Positions 9,612 through 16,926 of a stretch of DNA of 64,000 nucleotides are shown here, in pieces. The notes beneath the pieces were generated by a model that made no database searches, was not told the origin of the DNA, and saw nothing but the letters and a program-made list of their open reading frames with translations. The DNA comes from Oceanispirochaeta sp. M1 (GTDB lineage: Bacteria > Spirochaetota > Spirochaetia > DSM-2461). Both the position numbers and the translations under genes were made by a program. The stretch's first letter is position 1; each line of letters begins with the position of its first letter. The stretch covers positions 1 to 64,000 of the forward strand of contig NZ_QQPQ01000018.1 in the NCBI RefSeq assembly GCF_003346715.1, read 5' to 3'.

Positions 9612-10312
9612 GCAGGTCCTGTCATCCGGAACCCTTCTCCCCTGAGAGTCAGGATCTCACAATCTTTCACCATATTATCTGTCAATTTCTTTCTTATATT
9701 ACGAAAATGGACATCCATGGTCCTGCCGATCTCTCCGGGGTCCTTTTCAAATATATCTCTGCAGAGTATTTCTCTGGAAACAGTTCGATCAGTACTCTTC
9801 ATCATAAGGTGGAGGATTCTGAATTCAGTCAAAGTAAAATCAATTTTACTATCATCTGATATGACCTGATATCTCTCGGCATTCAGAACGAGAGATCCGC
9901 AGCGAAACTCTACAGCCTTCTCCTCACGGAGAAGGGCCACCTGCCTGAGAGCCGCCCGGATACGGAGAAACAATTCCTCCAGACTGAAAGGCTTGGTGAT
10001 ATAATCATCAGCACCCCCCATGAGTCCGTTTATTTTGTCCTGCCCCTGGCTCCTGGCACTGAGCATGATAACCGGAATACTCCGGCTGTCAGGATGATTC
10101 TTCAGGCGTCGGCATGTTTCCACACCGTCTATCCCGGGAAGCATGACATCCAGCAGAATAAGATCAGGCTTTTCACTTTCGCAGATGGACAGGGCCTCTT
10201 CTCCAGACTCAACACAGAAAGAATCAAAGCCCTGTTTCTTCATATTCATACGGAGCATCTGGAGGATATGATCTTCATCATCGACTATAAGTATCTTCTG
10301 CTTTTCAGTCAT
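9608..10312 (-). CDS. PhoB/OmpR-family response regulator
   Basis: DNA-binding response regulator of 234 residues: a receiver domain (acidic pocket V-D-D-E-D, phosphoacceptor Asp in L-L-D-V-M-L-P-G, conserved Lys in T-K-P-F-S) followed by an OmpR/PhoB winged helix. I choose the ATG at 10312 because AGGAGGGT ends just before it. The longer in-frame start at 10342 would overlap the upstream ABC gene and adds only ten residues. It is the partner of the downstream kinase and probably regulates the promoter of the binding-protein gene at 14509-14563, where repeated TCTTTAC elements occur. Confidence 0.92.
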   Translation of the reverse strand: MTEKQKILIVDDEDHILQMLRMNMKKQGFDSFCVESGEEALSICESEKPDLILLDVMLPGIDGVETCRRLKNHPDSRSIPVIMLSARSQGQDKINGLMGGADDYITKPFSLEELFLRIRAALRQVALLREEKAVEFRCGSLVLNAERYQVISDDSKIDFTLTEFRILHLMMKSTDRTVSREILCRDIFEKDPGEIGRTMDVHFRNIRKKLTDNMVKDCEILTLRGEGFRMTGPA

Positions 10313-10325
10313 ACCCTCCTCTTTA

Positions 10326-11438
10326 TCACAACAACTTACCAACGGCTAGATTTTTTTCACTCTTTTTATCAAAGAGAACATTTTGTGCACCGTGGAAAGA
10401 GATCTTTACTTTTTCACCCATCTCAAAATCTACCGATCCAAATACGACACAGGTCAGCATCATGCCTTCCAGTTCAAGCTTAACTATGGTCTCCATTCCC
10501 GAAGGCAGAGTTGAATAAATAGCAGCCTCCACATCACCGTCATCGCTTATTGAAATATCTTCCGGACGTATCCCCAGCAGCAGTTCCTGTCCCTCTTCGA
10601 GACTGATGCTCGAAGATGAAGGAACAAAAAGGAATTCCAGTTCCCCGCTGCTCAGTTTAATCTCATCCAGATTGACCGAACTCCCCTTAACTGTAAGGGC
10701 ATTGATATTGGGAGATCCGACAAAATCGGCAACAAAGTAATTTGAGGGACGGCGGTACACATCCATGGGAGGATCAAACTGCTGAAGCAGTCCCTCCTTT
10801 AAAAGACATATTTTTGTTGAGAGAGTCATGGCTTCCAGCTGGTCATGGGTCACATAGACAAAGGTGGAATCTGTATCAACATGAAGCCTCTTCAGCTCTG
10901 TTCTCATCTCCATTCTGAGCTTGGCATCCAGGTTACTCAGGGGTTCATCCATAAACAGAATCTTAGGACCTGTTGCCAGGGTTCTGGCAATGGCGACTCT
11001 CTGCTGCTGTCCACCGGAAAGTTCCGCTGGATATCGGTCTCTGAATTCTTCAATTCTCAATGTTGTCAGGAGTTCTGTAACTCTATCTTCAATGCGCTTC
11101 TTATCCCACTTCATATTTTCAAGTCCGAAGGAGATATTCTTATAGACGGTCATATGAGGCCAGAGAGCATAGTTTTGAAACAGAAACCCCACGTTTCTCT
11201 TATCAGGTGAAATATCGATTGCTTTTTCTGAAGAGAAAACACATTTCCCATCGATATAGATCTCACCTTCTGTGGGTGTTTCCAGACCGGCTATCATCCT
11301 CAACGTTGTGGTTTTACCACATCCTGAAGGACCCAGCAGTGTTACGAATTCTCTGTCTTTTATTTCCAGATTCAGATTATCTACAGCAATGGATTTCCCG
11401 AATCTTTTTGTAATATTCTTTAGTATAATTTCCGGCAT
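10326..11438 (-). CDS. ABC transporter ATP-binding protein, FbpC/PotA/AfuC type
   Basis: ATPase of a binding-protein-dependent importer (370 residues). Walker A is G-P-S-G-C-G-K-T-T (about 37-45), the signature L-S-G-G-Q-Q-Q-R, Walker B I-L-F-M-D-E-P-L-S-N-L-D and the switch His in V-T-H-D. Residues from about 240 form the OB-fold TOBE domain typical of the MalK/FbpC group. It starts one base after the permease stop, so the two are coupled. It energises import of the solute bound by the 13307 product. By sequence class the substrate could be Fe(III), 2-aminoethylphosphonate or a sugar phosphate. Confidence 0.92.
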   Translation of the reverse strand: MPEIILKNITKRFGKSIAVDNLNLEIKDREFVTLLGPSGCGKTTTLRMIAGLETPTEGEIYIDGKCVFSSEKAIDISPDKRNVGFLFQNYALWPHMTVYKNISFGLENMKWDKKRIEDRVTELLTTLRIEEFRDRYPAELSGGQQQRVAIARTLATGPKILFMDEPLSNLDAKLRMEMRTELKRLHVDTDSTFVYVTHDQLEAMTLSTKICLLKEGLLQQFDPPMDVYRRPSNYFVADFVGSPNINALTVKGSSVNLDEIKLSSGELEFLFVPSSSSISLEEGQELLLGIRPEDISISDDGDVEAAIYSTLPSGMETIVKLELEGMMLTCVVFGSVDFEMGEKVKISFHGAQNVLFDKKSEKNLAVGKLL

Positions 11439-11439
11439 T

Positions 11440-13233
11440 CTACTGCCCCCCTATTCCTTTATCGATTGATGCACCTGTGATGCGGTTCACAATGACGTTA
11501 CTTAAAACGACAAAGAGAACAATGAGCAGATTGATGGCATTGGCATACTGGCTCCAGCCTTTCTCGTTGTATTGAAAGAGCATTGTGGTCAGTATTTTGG
11601 TAGCCGGTGTGACCAGCAGAATAAAGAGTGACAATTCTCTCATACAGGAGATAAAGGGAAGAAGATAGCCCGATAGAAAACTGGACTTCTGAATCGGAAT
11701 GATAATCTTCATCATCCGTTTTCTCCAGGGGATTCCCTGAATAATCCCGGCTTCCTCAATTTCATTACTCAGCTGATGCATGGCTCCCACACTGGCTCTG
11801 GAGGCAAAGGGAAGATACTTAACAGAACCCACCAGCACAAGAAGGGCAAAGCTTCCGTACATGGGAGGAATAAAACCTCTTTTAACGGCAAACATAGAGA
11901 GGTAGATGGCTCCAAATGCCATACTGGGCATCAGGTAAGGGAAAAATGCAAGATTATTAACTGCTAATGAAAGTTTTGTATTTTTCTTTTTAACAATAGC
12001 ATATCCCGCAAGGATACCCACGGAACCTGAAATCAGAGACACAAGTAGAGAAAGCCTGATGCTGTTCCACAACCCTTTGTAAATAGAGGGATTTCTGAGA
12101 ATTCCCGGCTCACTGTTAGCAATGGATGGATCACCCGCACCGACCCAGAACAGTGTAGTAAAATTACTGAATGAGTAGTTACCCGGCTCCATGATGAAGG
12201 ATTCAACTGCAAAAGAGATAAGAGGAACAATACAGACAAGAAGAATCATCCCCAGAACAATCACAGAGATCGTGGATCTGAATCCCCTCAGGTTAATAAG
12301 GGAGATATTAGAACTCTTACCTGTAATGGTTGTAAATGATCTCCTGGTACCGATAATCCACTGGTTCACACCAAGAATAAGAATACCGATGGCTATCATA
12401 AGCAGGGCCATAATATATCCGTACCCGGGATTAAGGCCGTTCAATGTTCTGTACATCTGAGTGGTAAGAACCTGATAACGGACTGTTGTACCCAGAAAAG
12501 CAGGTACAGCAAAGGCACTCATTGCACTTGAAAATACAAGTAAAAAAGTGGAAAGCATGGCCGGCAGTACAATGGGGATTGTGATTTTCCTCATGATCTT
12601 GGCTCTGCTTGCCTTTAGAATAAGGGCTGCTTCCTCAAGGTTGGCATCCATATTCCGAAGGATTCCACCAATCAGAATATAGGCAAAGGGAGCATAATGG
12701 AGCCCCAGTACCACTATGATCGGAAAAGGCCCGTAGGCAAACCAGTTGGCAGTTTCAATCCCCGTAATAGAAGTAAAAAGCCCCGGAGATCCACCGACCC
12801 TGGAGTTCTTAAAAAAGTTGAGCCATGCCATGGCAAGAGTCCAGGAAGGCATTATGTAGGGAAAGATAAACAGAGTGGAAATAATCCCCTTGTATTTTAT
12901 GTTTGTCCTGGTCACAAGCCATGCGACCAGACCTCCCAGAAAGATAGCTATAAAGCATGTACCAAAGGAGACAAACATGGTGTTAAGAAAGGGTTCATAG
13001 AAAATCTTCTTGCTGGCAGAAGAGAAAAGTACCTTGGTCCAGTGATAGAGTGTAAAATCACCGACCTTGGCCCCTTTGACCCGCATCAGTTCAGACTGAT
13101 GAACCGTAAAAGTATCCAGAATGATGGTGATCATCGGGATAACCGTCAGATATGTCAGTATAAAAGCCAGTGAAACCAGAATGACATTATGAGGTTTCTT
13201 CAGAAAGGATCTGGCCTTATTTAAATAATTCAC
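11440..13233 (-). CDS. ABC transporter permease with two fused BPD domains, FbpB/AfuB type
   Basis: Inner-membrane channel of 597 residues with about 12 membrane helices arranged as two homologous halves (about 60-290 and 360-590), each containing a BPD_transp_1 domain. The coupling loops that contact the ATPase show E-A-A-L-I-L-K-A-S and E-E-A-G-I-I-Q-G-I-P, the conserved E-A-A-x3-G pattern in relaxed form. The single fused permease is characteristic of FbpB/AfuB-type systems. It is separated from the upstream binding-protein gene by an attenuator-like hairpin at 13254-13291. Confidence 0.92.
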   Translation of the reverse strand: MNYLNKARSFLKKPHNVILVSLAFILTYLTVIPMITIILDTFTVHQSELMRVKGAKVGDFTLYHWTKVLFSSASKKIFYEPFLNTMFVSFGTCFIAIFLGGLVAWLVTRTNIKYKGIISTLFIFPYIMPSWTLAMAWLNFFKNSRVGGSPGLFTSITGIETANWFAYGPFPIIVVLGLHYAPFAYILIGGILRNMDANLEEAALILKASRAKIMRKITIPIVLPAMLSTFLLVFSSAMSAFAVPAFLGTTVRYQVLTTQMYRTLNGLNPGYGYIMALLMIAIGILILGVNQWIIGTRRSFTTITGKSSNISLINLRGFRSTISVIVLGMILLVCIVPLISFAVESFIMEPGNYSFSNFTTLFWVGAGDPSIANSEPGILRNPSIYKGLWNSIRLSLLVSLISGSVGILAGYAIVKKKNTKLSLAVNNLAFFPYLMPSMAFGAIYLSMFAVKRGFIPPMYGSFALLVLVGSVKYLPFASRASVGAMHQLSNEIEEAGIIQGIPWRKRMMKIIIPIQKSSFLSGYLLPFISCMRELSLFILLVTPATKILTTMLFQYNEKGWSQYANAINLLIVLFVVLSNVIVNRITGASIDKGIGGQ

Positions 13234-13253
13234 TATTCATTTCCTTATTTAGA

Positions 13254-13291
13254 TAAAAAAAGGAGAAGTCCCTCTAAAAAGAGACTTCTCC
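13254..13291 (-). terminator. Attenuator/terminator inside the transporter operon
   Basis: Reading the minus strand, GGAGAAGT and ACTTCTCC pair with an inner CTCT/AGAG stem and are followed by seven T residues. The hairpin lies between the binding-protein stop and the permease start. Partial termination here would give more binding protein than membrane components, a common design for such importers. Confidence 0.75.
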
Positions 13292-13306
13292 CTGCTGAAA
13301 CAATTA

Positions 13307-14464
13307 TCAGTAAATATACTCGTTCAGAAATTCTTCAACATCCGCTCTGTTCTCAAAACAGTAGGTAGGATCTTCTTCAACAAGGATGTCTACCCATGTT
13401 GTCATAGGATGGTCCTTGGGCTGAAGGGGAATATTGGGGTTGGAGGAGTAAGTTCCCAGATTGCTGCTCCAGGGAGCAAATCCTTCTGGAGTCAACAGAA
13501 ACTCGATAAAGAGTTTGGCAGCCGCAGGACTTGCAGCATTGTTGCTCATAAGAGCATAGATGGGATAGTAGAAACCTGAGAAAGGCTCAACCTCCATGAT
13601 TGGCTCAAGTGCAAGATTCTTTGATTCTTTGTAGCGGAACTTGGAGTATACAAAGAGACCTGCATTGTTTTTCTTATTCTGTCCCTTGATACCGATGCTC
13701 TCGGCTGTTTTTGTGTCGGAAGTTGTGAGAATAAGATCATTCTCAAGAATCATCTTGATCCACTCGTAACCGGCGTTGGGGGAAGTCAGTTCAATCTTCT
13801 TTCCGAAATAGGATTCATAGGCTGCAGCAATCTGATCCGCAACTTCTGGTTTTGTAACCATGGTCAGGAAGTTGGCATTAACACCTTCCTGGAAGGGGTT
13901 TTTGAATTGAAAATGACCTCTCCACTCTTCGGTGGTAAGGGCCCAGATATTTGTGAAGGGATAGTCGGAAGACATTTCGTCATTAAAGATAAATACCTTA
14001 TTGATAAAAGCAAAAGCCAGAGGGCTCTGGAATTCTACAGGAATGGTATCGGCCATTGTGGGGGGTACATAGTTGTACAGATACTCGAGGTTCATAAGCT
14101 CGCCCATGATTCGTCCGCCATCCTGGCAGAGTACAAAGTCCGCACCTGCAGCTCCTGTACTTCCCTCTTTGGATATTTTTTCAACCAGTTCAAAGTCTTT
14201 CATATTGGAAGCTTCAACTTCGATACCGTATTTTTCTGTGAAAGCTTCAGCGGCCTTGGCAATACGGCTTGATACAGAGTAGACAACGACCTTGCCTTCA
14301 GCTTTTGCTGCGGCTACAAGCTCATCATGGGTCATGGGAACTTCTTCCACTACAACTGCGGGTTCGGGGCTTACTTCTTCCTGGCTACCTGTGGCAAACA
14401 GGAAATTACCTGCAAGCAGAAAAACCAGAAGAGCAAAAATTGATCTTTTTGAAAGATTCTTCAT
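13307..14464 (-). CDS. ABC transporter solute-binding protein, FbpA/AfuA family
   Basis: Secreted or membrane-tethered binding protein of 385 residues. The signal peptide covers about residues 1-26 and ends in L-F-A-T-G-S-Q-E-E, a form common among spirochaete binding proteins. The mature part begins with an acidic, Pro/Val-rich linker and then the family-1 extracellular solute-binding fold (H-D-E-L-V-A-A-A-K-A-E-G-K-V-V-V-Y-S). A F-Y-Y-P-I-Y motif near residue 300 could be confused with the iron-binding tyrosine pair of FbpA, but the context differs. The system is linked to a two-component pair and a phosphohexomutase, which fits an anionic sugar ligand as for AfuA. AAGGAG precedes the ATG. 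Confidence 0.88.
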   Translation of the reverse strand: MKNLSKRSIFALLVFLLAGNFLFATGSQEEVSPEPAVVVEEVPMTHDELVAAAKAEGKVVVYSVSSRIAKAAEAFTEKYGIEVEASNMKDFELVEKISKEGSTGAAGADFVLCQDGGRIMGELMNLEYLYNYVPPTMADTIPVEFQSPLAFAFINKVFIFNDEMSSDYPFTNIWALTTEEWRGHFQFKNPFQEGVNANFLTMVTKPEVADQIAAAYESYFGKKIELTSPNAGYEWIKMILENDLILTTSDTKTAESIGIKGQNKKNNAGLFVYSKFRYKESKNLALEPIMEVEPFSGFYYPIYALMSNNAASPAAAKLFIEFLLTPEGFAPWSSNLGTYSSNPNIPLQPKDHPMTTWVDILVEEDPTYCFENRADVEEFLNEYIY

Positions 14465-14508
14465 AATTAACTCCTTTTTTGAATACTGTTATTGACTAGA
14501 GCATTCTC

Positions 14509-14563
14509 TATGTAAAGATTTCTTTACGTTCTTATGTTAAGAGATCTTTACATAAACTGTCAA
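14509..14563 (-). promoter_or_regulatory. Promoter with operator-like inverted repeat for the transporter operon
   Basis: On the minus strand TTGACA (plus positions 14558-14563) is followed after 18 bases by TAACAT (14534-14539), or after 17 by TTAACA. TATGTAAAGAT at 14509-14519 and ATCTTTACATA at 14544-14554 form a perfect 11-base inverted repeat, one arm inside the promoter spacer and one beyond the expected start site. A further TCTTTAC copy lies at 14521-14527. This is a good candidate binding site for the operon's own response regulator or for a repressor. Confidence 0.6.
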
Positions 14564-14579
14564 TGTTTATTTTCAGGAA

Positions 14580-15686
14580 TTAATTAAGGAAAACGGCAAT
14601 ACCGTGGGGGTTGAGTTTCAACTCTCCCTGCTGGTTCACATCATAGGTCTCCCCACTCCAGCACTCTCTCACAGTTTCTGTGTTAAACCATATAGAGAGA
14701 TCAATCTCCAGCTTGCGGATTCGTCCCGTAGTATTCAGTACTGCAATAGCAGTCCTTCCACCTTCAAGAGCTTTATACCAGATCTGGATTCCAAAGCGTT
14801 TTTTAACCCTTACAGCCTGCTGTCCCAGAGCATCCTGGTTGATGGCAATAAGATCCGGGTTGGTCAGAATAGAAATAGTCTGTGGGCTCATATCTCTCAG
14901 GTCATTTCCTGCAAGGAGAGGACTGGACATCATACACCACATTGAAAAGTGCGCCTTATCCTCATCTTCACTCATTCCCCGTCCCACCTGAAGCATATCC
15001 ATATCATTGTAATGACCGGGACCGGCATAAGGTGCAAGTTTTCTATTCTTTTCAACAATATTCATTATTGTACCAGGTATAATGGCCGGGCCGAATTTCG
15101 GCTCAATATCTCCGGAGATCCGCCAGCTGTCAGCTATATCTGCAACCCATTCACCGGGGAATTTCCATCGGCAGACATTAAATACGGCATCAGGTGCTAT
15201 TTCTCTGACATGAGCTGATATTTCACTATACCGCTTTTGAGCATTCAGCCCCTGCCTCAATCCTCCGCACCAGTCAACCTTGAGAAAATCATAACCCCAG
15301 TCCTTGAAAAAGAGCTTAATATCCTTCTTATCAAAGCCATAAAGTCCGACACCCTTCCCCTTGGGATCAAAATTATCCAATTTTGTATAGGAAGCACAGG
15401 TATTACATCCGGCTTCACTGTAGATTCCGGCTTTAAGGCCTTTTGAATGAATATAGTCGGCAAGAGATTTCATTCCTGAAGGAAATTTATCCAGATCTTC
15501 AAAAAGCATTCCATCTTCTTTTCGGCCTCCGAAGTAACCATCATCAATATTGACAAATGAATATCCGGCATCCATAAGACCTGTAGCAAGCATAGCATCA
15601 GCCTGCCCTTTTACCATCTCTTCAGAAATATCAGTTCTGAAATGATTCCAGCTGCTCCAGCCCATAATTGGTTTTTTATTTTTCAT
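14580..15686 (-). CDS. Alpha-galactosidase, glycoside hydrolase family 27
   Basis: Retaining alpha-galactosidase (EC 3.2.1.22) of 368 residues with no signal peptide, so probably cytoplasmic. The N-terminal G-W-S-S-W-N, the I-D-D-G-Y strand, the nucleophile Asp138 in L-K-V-D-W-C and the acid/base Asp193 in W-R-I-S-G-D-I follow the GH27 pattern, as does Y-N-D-M-D-M-L in the barrel. A C-terminal beta domain of about 80 residues ends the protein. It should release galactose from melibiose-, raffinose- or galactomannan-type oligosaccharides. No dedicated sugar transporter lies beside it. The AraC-type gene reads away from it, so it is probably the regulated target. Confidence 0.93.
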   Translation of the reverse strand: MKNKKPIMGWSSWNHFRTDISEEMVKGQADAMLATGLMDAGYSFVNIDDGYFGGRKEDGMLFEDLDKFPSGMKSLADYIHSKGLKAGIYSEAGCNTCASYTKLDNFDPKGKGVGLYGFDKKDIKLFFKDWGYDFLKVDWCGGLRQGLNAQKRYSEISAHVREIAPDAVFNVCRWKFPGEWVADIADSWRISGDIEPKFGPAIIPGTIMNIVEKNRKLAPYAGPGHYNDMDMLQVGRGMSEDEDKAHFSMWCMMSSPLLAGNDLRDMSPQTISILTNPDLIAINQDALGQQAVRVKKRFGIQIWYKALEGGRTAIAVLNTTGRIRKLEIDLSIWFNTETVRECWSGETYDVNQQGELKLNPHGIAVFLN

Positions 15687-15719
15687 ATATATCTACTCCA
15701 AGGCATGATCATTTGTTGT

Positions 15720-15773
15720 ATTATAGGGCAGGAATTAGATTTTAATATTGTATTTTGTGACATACCATGACAT
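15720..15773 (-). promoter_or_regulatory. Candidate activator-dependent promoter of the alpha-galactosidase
   Basis: On the minus strand a consensus TATAAT (plus positions 15720-15725) lies about 35 bases before the galactosidase ATG, with a poor -35 box. Two direct copies of ATGTCA (plus 15758-15763 and 15768-15773, ten bases apart) lie just upstream of the -35 position. One-turn direct repeats next to a weak -35 are typical of AraC-family activation. The same repeats sit about ten bases before the start codon of the AraC-type gene, so they may also mediate autoregulation. Confidence 0.5.
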
Positions 15774-15782
15774 TTTGTTTGA

Positions 15783-16634
15783 ATGATGCACCCAAATGAT
15801 ATTTATAATCCCTACCCTGAAGGAATTTTCTTTTCCCTCCATTTTACAGGAAGAGAAGAGTGTTCACCGGGACATAGCTACAGAGGGATACGTAATCACT
15901 TTCTTATCCACTATGTAGAGAAAGGAAATGGTGTCGTCGGAAACTCTTCAAACAGTACAACAGCTCTTGAGGCAGGCAACTGTTTCCTTTTCCCACCCCA
16001 TTCAAAGATTTATTATAGGGCATCAAAAGAGAAGCCATGGACCTACCGGTGGCTTGCATTCTCTGCTGGTCCCAGACAACGGATTCTCTCTTTACCGGTA
16101 AGTTCTCATCCTGTGATATTCAGATCATCACCTTCAGATGAAACCCTTTCTCTAATGATAAAGATAATGAATCACTTTAAAAATGGAGACCGGGAATCCT
16201 CCGGAAGATGTGAAGAGAAGTTCTTACAGATACTTTCAACATTGATAAATAAAGCGAGCACTCCGGGCTCACTCTTCCAGACATCACAATCTTCTGAGGA
16301 CACTCAAAAAAAGAAACCCGATTATGTTGAAGCTGCCAGAGAATACATACATCAGAATTATCAGCATAATATTACTGCCGGAATCATAGCTGAATACATC
16401 GGTCTGGATCGAAGCTATTTTTCCAGACTATTCTCCCGGAAGGCAGGAATCAGCCTCCGGGATTACCTGATAGAATATCGGATGAAACAGGCTTGCCGAC
16501 TCCTGAAAGAAACTGATTTTACAGTTCAGGCCATTGCAGCCTCAGTCGGCTATACTAACTATGCCGTATTTTCCCGCAGATTCAAGAGCCTGAAGGGATT
16601 AAGTGCCGGAGAATGGCGACGCATTATGCCCTGA
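15783..16634 (+). CDS. AraC-family transcriptional regulator
   Basis: Regulator of 283 residues with an N-terminal cupin-like sugar-sensing domain (about 15-120; E-A-G-N-C-F-L-F-P-P fits the AraC binding fold) and a C-terminal pair of helix-turn-helix motifs (about 180-280). The second motif shows the signature A-A-S-V-G-Y-T-N-Y-A-V-F-S-R-R-F-K. It is transcribed divergently from the GH27 gene and probably activates it in response to an alpha-galactoside. No good ribosome binding site precedes the ATG, and ATG codons at 15783 and 15786 are both possible. Translation may therefore be weak. Confidence 0.9.
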   Translation: MMHPNDIYNPYPEGIFFSLHFTGREECSPGHSYRGIRNHFLIHYVEKGNGVVGNSSNSTTALEAGNCFLFPPHSKIYYRASKEKPWTYRWLAFSAGPRQRILSLPVSSHPVIFRSSPSDETLSLMIKIMNHFKNGDRESSGRCEEKFLQILSTLINKASTPGSLFQTSQSSEDTQKKKPDYVEAAREYIHQNYQHNITAGIIAEYIGLDRSYFSRLFSRKAGISLRDYLIEYRMKQACRLLKETDFTVQAIAASVGYTNYAVFSRRFKSLKGLSAGEWRRIMP

Positions 16635-16926
16635 CAGCAGCAGGGAATCAGCGTCTGCTGTAACAATCTTTTCTCCTACCCACTATCCTGCAACGTCCAG
16701 GATGAATATTACTTTCCCCGTTTTTTCCAGGCGGACGGGATTCTCAGCTTTGGAATACCGCAGACGATATCATATGTGATATCACTTTTATGCTCATCCA
16801 CAAGGCTGAGATTCTGATATCATATGTGATATCACTTTTATGCTCATCCACAAGGCTGAGATTCTGATATCATATGTGATATCAACATATTGCCTCGGTC
16901 AATCTATGCCGATCTATGCCACTGAA
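16635..16926. other. Convergent intergenic region carrying a tandem repeat
   Basis: This spacer lies between the 3' ends of the AraC-type gene and a TPR gene. A stem ACAGCAG/CTGCTGT just after the AraC stop (about 16633-16663) may help termination. The rest is dominated by the 50-bp repeat, plus a short direct repeat (ATCTATGCC twice) at about 16902-16920. I see no coding sequence. Confidence 0.45.
16766..16883. repeat. 50-bp tandem repeat with three palindromic cores
   Basis: An exact 50-base unit occurs at 16766-16815 and 16816-16865, followed by the first 18 bases of a third copy (16866-16883). Each copy begins with GATATCATATGTGATATC, whose outer six-base arms are palindromic and can pair with each other. 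Three identical dyads therefore stand exactly 50 bases apart. Exact identity suggests recent duplication or conversion. Possible roles are a protein binding array, a transcription end or a recombination site; the sequence does not decide. Confidence 0.9.

Noticed and set aside
9282-9869. A 195-codon plus-strand open frame.
   Set aside because: It is antisense across the histidine kinase and response regulator, with no ribosome binding site or family match.
13307-14464. The binding protein as a definite iron-binding FbpA.
   Set aside because: A tyrosine pair is present but in a different context, and the operon ends in a phosphohexomutase. The ligand remains open.
16766-16883. The 50-bp repeats as a CRISPR array.
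   Set aside because: The units are contiguous with identical sequence between the palindromes, so there are no unique spacers, and no cas genes are near.
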